From the NCBI GenBank assembly GCA_028687155.1, contig JAQUAR010000091.1, positions 1 through 6,526 of the forward strand: a DNA stretch of 6,526 nt. Direction: 5' to 3'. Positions 1-5,719 of the stretch are shown here, in pieces. The stretch is from Methylacidiphilaceae bacterium. GTDB lineage: Bacteria; Verrucomicrobiota; Verrucomicrobiia; Methylacidiphilales; Methylacidiphilaceae. A model generated the notes under the pieces. It was not told where the DNA came from, ran no database searches, and worked only from the letters and a program-made list of their open reading frames with translations. The translations under genes were made by a program, and so were the position numbers. The first letter of the stretch is position 1. Each line of letters opens with the position of its first letter.

Positions 1-1914
1 GGAAGGGTCCTGGCCGCCCAGATCGGGGCGCGGGAAATTACCTTTGCGGCCGTGGCGGCCACGGTGGCGATCCTGGCCATCTTCCTGCCCGTCGCCTTCA
101 TGCGCGGGATCGTCGGCAAGTACTTCTACCAGTTCGGGGTGACGATCACGGCAGCCGTCGCTCTTTCGCTGCTCGAGGCGATTACTCTTACGCCGATGCG
201 CTGCTCCCAGCTGCTTGAGGATCCGAATCGTCGCCGAGGGCTGGCGTGGATCATGGACCGGATCTTCCATGGACTCTCGCGGGTCTACCGGTTCTTCTTG
301 CGCATCTGTGTCGATCACCCCTGGCTGGTCCTCCTCGCGGCTACGATCCTCTTTGCGTTCTCCTTGCGCTTTTTGGCGCTGCTGCCCAAGGAGCTGATCC
401 CCGCGCAAGACGAGTCCTCCTTCCTGGTGTGGATCCAGACCGCGGTTGGCTCGTCCATTCAGTTGACCCAGAGGAAGCTGGAAGAGTGCGAGGCGATCAT
501 CGCGACCCATCCCGAGGTGGCTCGGGTTTTTGGAGAGGTCGGAGGATTCATTCAGCGCACGGGTGCCAGCGACGGCAACTTGATCGATGCCCAGGTCAAC
601 GTGGGCACCATTTATGTGACGCTCAAGCCCAAGAATGAGCGCAAGCTCACCCAGCAGGAGCTGGGAGATCGGCTCCGATCCGAGCTGGACAAGCTCGGAG
701 GACTAAAAGTGGCGCTCCAGGATCTATCGATCCGAGGGTTTACCACCGGACGCGGGTTCCCGATCGAGTTCTCCGTCCGAGGCCAGGACTACAAGGTGCT
801 CCGGGAGCAGGTCGCCAAGATCACAGGCGAGATGAAGAAATCCGGCTACTTCGTCGATCTCGATACCGACTTCCGGGATGGGATGCCCGAGGTCCGTGTC
901 TTTCCCGACCGGTTCGCGGCCAATGCCTGTGCGATGCCGATTCAAAACATTGCCAACACGATCGCGGTTGCGATCGGGGGCGTGGCCCAGAGCCAGTTCA
1001 CGAATGGCGACCGCCGCTACGACATCCGGGTCCGGCTGGAAGGGGGGGAACGGGTGAAGCCCGAGGATATCCAGAAGCTCTTCGTCCGGACGAACTCCAA
1101 CGAATATATGCCGATCACTTCGGTCGCCCATTTTCAAACCGTCCCGACCTACCAGACGCTCGGCCGCCGGATGCGGGAGAGGGCGATTACGGTCTTTGCC
1201 AACGTTGCCTCGGGAAAGTCCCAGGCGGCGGCACTGGCCGAAGCCCGAAAGATCGCGGATCGGAATGTCCTCCACGGGTATCGAGTCTACTGGAGCGGCG
1301 GAGCCGCTGCCTTCGAGGAGACCTTCGGCAGCCTCGAGTTTGCCCTCTGGGTCGGGATCGTCATCGCCTACATGGTGCTCGCTTCCCAGTTCAACAGCTT
1401 TATCCATCCCTTGACTGTCCTGCTGGCGCTTCCGTTCAGCTTGAGCGGAGCCCTCCTCGCCCTCTGGCTGACGCATCAATCGATCAATCTCTATAGTATG
1501 ATCGGCCTCGTGCTGCTCATGGGGATCGCGAAGAAGAACTCGATCCTGCTCGTCGAGTTCGCCAACCAGAAGCGGCATCTCGAAGGATTGCCCGTACGGG
1601 AAGCCCTGCTGGAAGCGGGTCCGATCCGGCTCCGCCCGATCCTGATGACCTCGGTCGCGACTCTGGCGGCGGCACTCCCGCCGGCCCTGGCGATCGGCCC
1701 CGGCTCCGAGAGCCGGATTCCCATGGCGATCACGATCCTCGGAGGGGTAACGGTTTCCACCTTCTTCACGCTGCTGGTCGTTCCGGCGGCCTACCGCGTA
1801 TTCGCCCGGCTGGAGAGAAAGCCTCGTCCTCCTTCCCCTCAGGCGAGCGGGAGGCCGGCTCCGATGGTCTGGGAGCACGCGGAGAACCCGCAGAGCCCGG
1901 ATGGAATCCCATGA
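1..1914 (+). CDS. RND (HAE1-type) efflux pump permease, 3' part only
   Basis: This is the C-terminal 637 codons of an inner-membrane proton-driven efflux permease of the RND superfamily; the frame is open to base 1, so the real start lies upstream. Seen: TM5-TM6 of the first bundle (codons about 15-65, ending in LTPMRC), TM7 at about codons 107-127, the second periplasmic porter/docking half, then the TM8-TM12 bundle. The relay lysine equivalent to AcrB Lys940 is present in GIAKKNSILLVEF (codon 512, bases 1534-1536), followed by the family motif RLRPILMTSVAT. The TM4 Asp-Asp pair lies upstream and cannot be checked. The C-terminus ends in a Pro-rich cytoplasmic tail of about 40 residues. The stop overlaps the start of the next permease gene. 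The protein is a paralogue of that neighbour (shared LDTD-x-R-x-GMPE and PDR blocks in the porter domain). Family knowledge: such permeases trimerise and work with a periplasmic adaptor and an outer-membrane channel. The substrate (drug, solvent, lipid or other) cannot be inferred. The lysine context and overall architecture fit HAE1 rather than a heavy-metal (CusA) pump. Confidence 0.95.
   Translation, partial: GRVLAAQIGAREITFAAVAATVAILAIFLPVAFMRGIVGKYFYQFGVTITAAVALSLLEAITLTPMRCSQLLEDPNRRRGLAWIMDRIFHGLSRVYRFFLRICVDHPWLVLLAATILFAFSLRFLALLPKELIPAQDESSFLVWIQTAVGSSIQLTQRKLEECEAIIATHPEVARVFGEVGGFIQRTGASDGNLIDAQVNVGTIYVTLKPKNERKLTQQELGDRLRSELDKLGGLKVALQDLSIRGFTTGRGFPIEFSVRGQDYKVLREQVAKITGEMKKSGYFVDLDTDFRDGMPEVRVFPDRFAANACAMPIQNIANTIAVAIGGVAQSQFTNGDRRYDIRVRLEGGERVKPEDIQKLFVRTNSNEYMPITSVAHFQTVPTYQTLGRRMRERAITVFANVASGKSQAAALAEARKIADRNVLHGYRVYWSGGAAAFEETFGSLEFALWVGIVIAYMVLASQFNSFIHPLTVLLALPFSLSGALLALWLTHQSINLYSMIGLVLLMGIAKKNSILLVEFANQKRHLEGLPVREALLEAGPIRLRPILMTSVATLAAALPPALAIGPGSESRIPMAITILGGVTVSTFFTLLVVPAAYRVFARLERKPRPPSPQASGRPAPMVWEHAENPQSPDGIP
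1899..1914 (+). promoter_or_regulatory. Translational coupling site: weak Shine-Dalgarno plus ATGA stop/start overlap
   Basis: The upstream permease stops with TGA at 1912-1914 and the downstream one starts with ATG at 1911-1913, sharing an ATGA. The only Shine-Dalgarno-like sequence is GGATGGA at 1899-1905, about five bases before the ATG, which is modest. The downstream protein aligns with the canonical RND N-terminus from this ATG (MNLPELAIRRPVA), so the start is well supported. The inference is that terminating ribosomes re-initiate here, which would keep the two permeases at similar levels. Confidence 0.8.
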
Positions 1915-4900
1915 ACCTGCCCGAGCTTGCCATCCGAAGACCGGTTGCCGCGTGGATGCTCATGGCAGCGCTGGTCTTTTTCGGCATCCTCTGCCTCTTT
2001 TCCCTTGGAGTCAGCCGTCTCCCGGATGTGACCTACCCGGTTTTGACCGTCGTCGCTCAATGGCCGGGCGCTTCCCCCGAGGTCATGGAAGCCGAGGTGG
2101 TGGATCCTTTGGAAGAAGTACTCATGTCGGTGCAGGGGATTCAGGATGTCACGACTACGGTCATGCAGGGAGTAGCGCGGATCCAGCTCGATTTTCGCTT
2201 GGATCGGGACATCGATGCGGCTCTGCAGGAGACCAATTCCAAGATCCGTTCCGTGCAACTCCCCTACAACGTGGATCCCCCCGTGATCTTCAAGGTCAAT
2301 CAGAACGATTCTCCAATCCTCTGGCTCGCGGTCACCTGGGACCGGCCCCTGAAAGATATCATCCGGTATGTCGATACGCGCGTTCGCGACAAGTTTTCCC
2401 TGGTGCAGGGCATCGGCGACATCCAGCTCGGAGGATGGACGGATCGGAACTTCCGTATCTGGCTCGACCGGAACAAGCTGGCGCAATATCAGGTGGCCCC
2501 CAACGACGTTCTCAATCTCTTCCGGGCCGAATACCAGGAGACGGCTTCCGGTTACCTGGAAAGTGCGAATAACGAGATCAATGTCCGGGTGATGGGCGAG
2601 GTTGCGTCTCCCGAAGAGATGGGCGGCTTGGCGCTCAATCATCGGGGCGGTTCCGGGGGAGCCAATCTTCCGCCCTTGACCGGCATTGCTTCCGCGCAAG
2701 GGGGAATGGCCGGAACCGCGGGAACGACCAGCTTCGCGACGAATACGCTCAGTAACGTGCGGGGCCCGGCGGACTCCTTCACGCCGCTTGCCCAGATCGC
2801 ACGGGTGGAGGACGGAATCATGGACCCACGCCGCTTCGCGCGGAGCGACGGAGTTCCCTCCGTGGGTCTAGGTCTGCAAAAGCTGCGCGGATACAACGAG
2901 ATCGAGGTGGCCAATTCCGCGAAGCGGATCATGGAGGAGATCAAGCCCGATCTGCCGCCGGGAATGAAGATCGGCACGCGTTTCGATTCCTCGGTTTTCA
3001 CGGCCGAGGCGATTCGGGAGACCGCCTTCACGCTCCTCTTTTCCATCGGGGTAACCACCCTCGTCTGCCTTGCCTTCCTGGGTTCCTTTCGAACCACGGT
3101 GAACGTGCTCTTCTCGATTCCGATCTCGATTCTGGGAAGCTTCATCTTCTGCAAGGCGATGGGCTTCACGCTCAACTTCTTCACGCTTCTCGCCCTCTCC
3201 ATGGCCGTGGGCATCGTGATCGATGATTCGATCATGGTCTTGGAGAACATCACCCGCCACCACCGGCTGGGGAAGAGCCCGGAGCAGTCCGCCCTCGACG
3301 GAACCCGCGAGATCTTTTTCGCGGCAGCCGCCGCCACGCTGACGATCGTCTCCGTCTTCGCTCCGATCGCCTTTCTGGGTGGAGTGGTGGGGAAATTCCT
3401 CTTCCAGTTCGGTGCGATGATCTCGTGCGCGGTCCTCATCTCTCTTTTGGAGGCGCTCACGCTCGCCCCGATGCGCTGTGCCGAATTCGTGAGCGGCTCC
3501 CACGGGCCGGGGCGGGTCGAAATCTGGCTGGAAGGCTTCTATCATAAAATGGGGCGAGTCTACCGAGTCTTCCTCGGCTTTGCTCTCCGTCACCGGTGGC
3601 TCGTCGTCCTCGTCTCCTTCGGCCTCTTCTTCCTCTCCCTCCGCGTCTTCCCGCTTCTCCACCGGGAGCTCGCTCCCTCGGAAGATCTCGGCATGGCCCT
3701 GCTCCGGATCGAGACCCCGGTGGGGAGCTCGCTCGACTATACGACCCATCGGGTGCAGGAGTTAGAAAGCTTTCTCAAGAGACAGCCGACGGTTGCTCAC
3801 TTTTTCACGACGGTGGGCGGATATTCCGGAGGCGAGGTGAACCGTGGAGCGATCTTTGTGACCCTCAAGCCGCGCAAAGAGAGGAAAGAGCGGCTGCAGG
3901 AGATCATCCGTAGCTGGCGCAAGGAGTTGGGAAAGCCCGCATACAGCGACCTTCACATCAAGGTGATCGACATCAGCCAGAGCGCCTTCAGCAGCAAGCG
4001 CGGCACCAACATCGAGCTTTCGCTGCGCGGCTCGGATTACGCCGTGCTTCAAGCGAAGGCGGACGCCATCGTCCATCAGATGGAGGCGACGGGCTTTTAC
4101 ACCGATCTGGACACCGACTACCGGACGGGAATGCCCGAGCTCGAGGTGATCCCCGATCGACAGAAAGCCGCCGACTCCAACATCAGCATGCAGACGATCG
4201 CCGATGTGGTCGCGGCCGGCATCGGCGGAATGCGCCAGGGCCAGTATACCAACCGCGAGGATAACCGGCGTTACGACCTGCGCATTCGCCTCGAGCCCAA
4301 CCAGTGGCGGGAGCCGGAGGACGTAGCCAATTTGCCACTCTGGTCGGGCTATGGGGGGGAGATGATCCGGCTCAAGGACATCGCGGAAGTGCGGGTCGTG
4401 CCGAAGCTGCTCGACATCACGCGGGAAAATCGGCGGCGGGCGATCACGCTCTATGCGAACGTGAAACCCGAGGTTTCCCAGGCGAAGGCGCTGGATACCG
4501 CCCTGGAGATCTGCCGCAAGGAGCTTCCGCCCGGCTATGACGTGGAACCCACCGGGAGCAGCCAGACCGCGAAGGAGACCTTCGCTTCCTTCCCGGTGAC
4601 CTTCGCCCTCGGACTCCTCTTGGCCTACATGCTCCTGGGTGCCCAGTTCAACAGCTTCCTCTATCCCCTGGTCGTGCTGGTGGCGATCCCCTTTTCCCTG
4701 ACCGGAGCCTTTCAGGGCCTCTACCTCACCGGGATGTCGCTCAACATCTACAGCGGCATTGGCATCATCTTGCTCATGGGTCTGGCGATGAAGAACTCGA
4801 TCCTCCTGGTCGAATTCTTCAATAAAAAGCGCTTTGAGGAGGCGTTGCCCCTCCCTGAGGCGCTTCTGGATGCCGCCACGATCCGGCTCCGGCCCATCTT

Positions 4901-5126
4901 GATGACTTCGCTTGCCACCATTGCGGCGGCCTTGCCCGGCGCAGTGGGCTTCGGCCCGGGAGCGGAAGTCCGGAAGCCGCTGGCGATCGTCGTGATCAGC
5001 GGGATTATCGTCTCGACGTTCTTCACTCTCTTCGTCGTCCCCTGCGTCTATTCGCTCCTCGCCCCGTTAAGCCGGCGTAAGCGCTTGGACGAGGTCGAGG
5101 CGGAGCTGGCGAAATCGCCAATATAG
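1911..5126 (+). CDS. RND (HAE1-type) efflux pump permease, complete, 1071 aa
   Basis: This is a complete inner-membrane RND permease expected to export amphiphilic compounds in exchange for protons. Seen: the cytoplasmic N-terminus and TM1 (about residues 13-31), first porter/docking half (about 35-365), TM2-TM6 (about 371-520), TM7 (about 563-582), second porter half (about 585-885), and TM8-TM12 (about 893-1048). The proton-relay residues are intact: Asp438-Asp439 in GIVIDDSIMVLEN of TM4 and Lys961 in GLAMKNSILLVEF of TM10. The RLRPILMTS motif is at about 992-1000. At 1071 residues it is slightly longer than AcrB (1049). Much of the surplus is an unusual Gly/Ala/Thr-rich insertion at about residues 245-287, where related pumps have only a short turn before the L-x-D/Q-I/V-A strand. 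It starts in an ATGA overlap with the preceding paralogous permease, so the two form one operon. No adaptor or outer-membrane gene follows it. I see no hairpin with a T-run directly after the stop. The exact subfamily and substrate are unknown. Confidence 0.97.
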   Translation: MNLPELAIRRPVAAWMLMAALVFFGILCLFSLGVSRLPDVTYPVLTVVAQWPGASPEVMEAEVVDPLEEVLMSVQGIQDVTTTVMQGVARIQLDFRLDRDIDAALQETNSKIRSVQLPYNVDPPVIFKVNQNDSPILWLAVTWDRPLKDIIRYVDTRVRDKFSLVQGIGDIQLGGWTDRNFRIWLDRNKLAQYQVAPNDVLNLFRAEYQETASGYLESANNEINVRVMGEVASPEEMGGLALNHRGGSGGANLPPLTGIASAQGGMAGTAGTTSFATNTLSNVRGPADSFTPLAQIARVEDGIMDPRRFARSDGVPSVGLGLQKLRGYNEIEVANSAKRIMEEIKPDLPPGMKIGTRFDSSVFTAEAIRETAFTLLFSIGVTTLVCLAFLGSFRTTVNVLFSIPISILGSFIFCKAMGFTLNFFTLLALSMAVGIVIDDSIMVLENITRHHRLGKSPEQSALDGTREIFFAAAAATLTIVSVFAPIAFLGGVVGKFLFQFGAMISCAVLISLLEALTLAPMRCAEFVSGSHGPGRVEIWLEGFYHKMGRVYRVFLGFALRHRWLVVLVSFGLFFLSLRVFPLLHRELAPSEDLGMALLRIETPVGSSLDYTTHRVQELESFLKRQPTVAHFFTTVGGYSGGEVNRGAIFVTLKPRKERKERLQEIIRSWRKELGKPAYSDLHIKVIDISQSAFSSKRGTNIELSLRGSDYAVLQAKADAIVHQMEATGFYTDLDTDYRTGMPELEVIPDRQKAADSNISMQTIADVVAAGIGGMRQGQYTNREDNRRYDLRIRLEPNQWREPEDVANLPLWSGYGGEMIRLKDIAEVRVVPKLLDITRENRRRAITLYANVKPEVSQAKALDTALEICRKELPPGYDVEPTGSSQTAKETFASFPVTFALGLLLAYMLLGAQFNSFLYPLVVLVAIPFSLTGAFQGLYLTGMSLNIYSGIGIILLMGLAMKNSILLVEFFNKKRFEEALPLPEALLDAATIRLRPILMTSLATIAAALPGAVGFGPGAEVRKPLAIVVISGIIVSTFFTLFVVPCVYSLLAPLSRRKRLDEVEAELAKSPI
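2643..2771 (+). other. Gly/Ala/Thr-rich insertion in the docking region of the second permease
   Basis: Residues about 245-287 of the downstream permease run through SGGANLPPL, AQGGMAGTAGTTS and NTLSNVRGP. They interrupt the link between the strand ending LALNH and the strand FTPLAQIARVEDG. In AcrB-type pumps this link is a short hairpin of about ten residues, near AcrB residue 250 in the N-terminal docking part. The insertion is in frame, in normal codons, with no stop or frameshift nearby, so it is a real protein segment and not an assembly error. The boundaries are estimated from remembered family sequences and could shift by several residues. Confidence 0.6.
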
Positions 5127-5223
5127 CCTTGCGACTGCCTCGCCTAAGAGGAATGACCTGGTGTTTATGCACGAGTTCCTGGGACTGCGTTTAGGTGCTC
5201 AAGCAATGTAACAGATTGGTAGA

Positions 5224-5249
5224 GCATAATATATGCAACGGATATGCAA
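5224..5249. repeat. Operator-like inverted and direct repeats
   Basis: Bases 5224-5236 form the inverted repeat GCATA-N3-TATGC. The octamer ATATGCAA occurs at 5231-5238 and again at 5242-5249, exactly 11 bases apart, about one helical turn. The cluster sits about 60-80 bases upstream of the promoter-like sequence, where a transcription regulator could bind on one face of the DNA. No regulator is identified, and AT-rich DNA produces such repeats by chance fairly often. Confidence 0.35.
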
Positions 5250-5263
5250 TCATGAGTTAAGAA

Positions 5264-5283
5264 GATGACACCCTTTCGTCATC
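5264..5283. other. Small perfect hairpin in the AT-rich patch
   Basis: GATGAC (5264-5269) and GTCATC (5278-5283) form a perfect six-base inverted repeat around an eight-base loop. No T-run follows on the + strand, and only TTCTTA follows on the - strand, so it is not a convincing terminator. It may be a protein-binding site or the end of the permease transcript, but neither can be shown. Confidence 0.3.
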
Positions 5284-5297
5284 AAAATGTTGCAAAC

Positions 5298-5333
5298 TTG
5301 TCACAATTGTCTTTCGCGTGATCGAGGTATAAG
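5298..5333 (+). promoter_or_regulatory. Candidate promoter with overlapping palindromes
   Basis: A -10-like TATAAG lies at 5328-5333, with TTGTCT at 5307-5312 as a possible -35 at a short 15-base spacing. A better -35 (TTGTCA, 5298-5303) is 24 bases away, which is too far. The -35 area contains two overlapping palindromes, TTGT-C-ACAA (5298-5306) and ACAATTGT (5303-5310), which could be an operator over the promoter. The site lies at the AT-rich/GC-rich boundary, as promoters often do. Transcription from it would start near 5340 and run rightwards. The spacing is imperfect and consensus rules differ between phyla, so this is tentative. Confidence 0.4.
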
Positions 5334-5339
5334 TCTATT

Positions 5340-5613
5340 CAGAAATCGTCAGGGGAGGCGGAATAGAAGCGGGTAGTTTGTTCAGCGACGCCCGCCCTCC
5401 TTGCGACGCCACGTTCAAGAGCAAGGCAAGGCCATGGGGGGGCGAGTCTGGGAACCGACGGGAGGAGCCCATCCTGTCTCCTTCGTGGTTGATCCCGCGG
5501 CCTGCGCTTGGGGGAGGAAGCCTGGGTCGGCCAGCCATTGGCTCCGGGATTTCGCGGCAGGCCTCGCCGGGCGACCGGCAGGACGCCGGTTTTTCCCGGC
5601 GTCGAATTTTTTT
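5340..5613 (+). ncRNA. Candidate small RNA or attenuator leader of unknown family
   Basis: The segment is bounded on the left by a promoter-like sequence and on the right by a strong intrinsic terminator, giving a transcript of about 275 nt. It can form a long irregular hairpin. Its outer stem is GGCCTGC (5499-5505) with GCAGGCC (5557-5563), its middle stem CCTGG (5521-5525) with CCGGG (5544-5548, one G-U pair), and its tip AGCC (5533-5536) with GGCT (5540-5543). Another pairing joins GGAGG/CGG (5354-5361) with CCG/CCTCC (5392-5400) around one bulged C. I checked by eye for hallmarks of RNase P RNA, tmRNA and the cobalamin, TPP, SAH, c-di-GMP and fluoride riboswitches, and found none. GC-rich DNA folds easily, so the structure alone is weak evidence; the terminator is the strongest part. 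It could be a free sRNA or a leader controlling the gene at 5720. Confidence 0.4.
5582..5613 (+). terminator. Strong rho-independent terminator
   Basis: GACGCCGG (5582-5589) and CCGGCGTC (5596-5603) form a perfect eight-base, GC-rich stem around a six-base loop TTTTTC. The stem is followed, after GAA, by seven consecutive T residues (5607-5613). It acts on + strand transcripts only, since there is no A-run on the other side. It lies about 455 bases after the permease stop and 107 bases before the next start. It therefore ends either a separate short transcript or read-through from the permease operon, or works as a conditional attenuator for the downstream gene. Confidence 0.88.
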
Positions 5614-5707
5614 CTAAGAACCCGAGGAGTGGATCCGTCTCTCTCATTGGACATCGGGCCAATTTTGGGAAGCGATCCTCGATCAAAACAGACGAAACCA
5701 GCGAAAC

Positions 5708-5713
5708 AAGGAG
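5708..5713 (+). promoter_or_regulatory. Strong ribosome-binding site for the secreted repeat protein
   Basis: AAGGAG lies six bases before the ATG at 5720-5722. It is much better than the site of the second permease, and it decides the start in favour of this ATG over the in-frame ATG at 5738. Confidence 0.85.
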
Positions 5714-5719
5714 CATACG

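Larger units (their letters stand above)
5127..5719 (+). other. 593-base intergenic region without a supported protein gene
   Basis: The region has two parts. Bases 5127-5340 are relatively AT-rich, with about 37% GC by hand count over 5201-5340 against clearly GC-rich flanks. They hold short repeats, palindromes and a promoter-like sequence. Bases 5341-5613 are GC-rich, can fold into several hairpins and end in a strong intrinsic terminator. Bases 5614-5719 are a short spacer with the ribosome-binding site of the next gene. Open frames exist on both strands here, but none has a credible start and ribosome site or a recognisable product, and the + strand ones read through the terminator hairpin. 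I could not find a clear terminator for the permease operon immediately after 5126; the inverted pair CCTC/GAGG near 5137-5150 is too weak. Confidence 0.7.

Noticed and set aside
724..1878. Long open frame on the - strand inside the first permease gene
   Set aside because: It is a shadow of the conserved RND frame, with low-complexity Arg/Asp-rich translation and no family resemblance.
5159..5171. Sigma-54-like TGG...TGC pair
   Set aside because: The GG and GC are seven bases apart, not ten, so the essential spacing is wrong.
5211..5225. tRNA D-arm-like sequence (TTGGTAGAGC)
   Set aside because: The preceding bases do not supply the GCTC partner at D-arm distance (nearest GCTC at 5197-5200), and no T-loop motif or acceptor pairing follows, so there is no tRNA and no convincing attachment-site remnant.
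5512..5532. Resemblance to a cobalamin riboswitch B12 box or to the GAGGAAAGTCC of RNase P RNA
   Set aside because: Only a few bases match; the central AGAC of the B12 box and the rest of either consensus are absent.
5378..5617. Small + strand open frame in the intergenic region starting with TTG
   Set aside because: The purine-rich AGGGGAGG at 5351-5358 is about 19 bases away, too far to act as its ribosome site, and the frame reads through the terminator stem and T-run. The product is low-complexity.
5647..5675. Possible promoter TTGGAC after the terminator, close to the repeat-protein gene
   Set aside because: No acceptable -10 hexamer is found at 16-18 bases downstream. The gene may still have its own promoter here, but the sequence does not show it.
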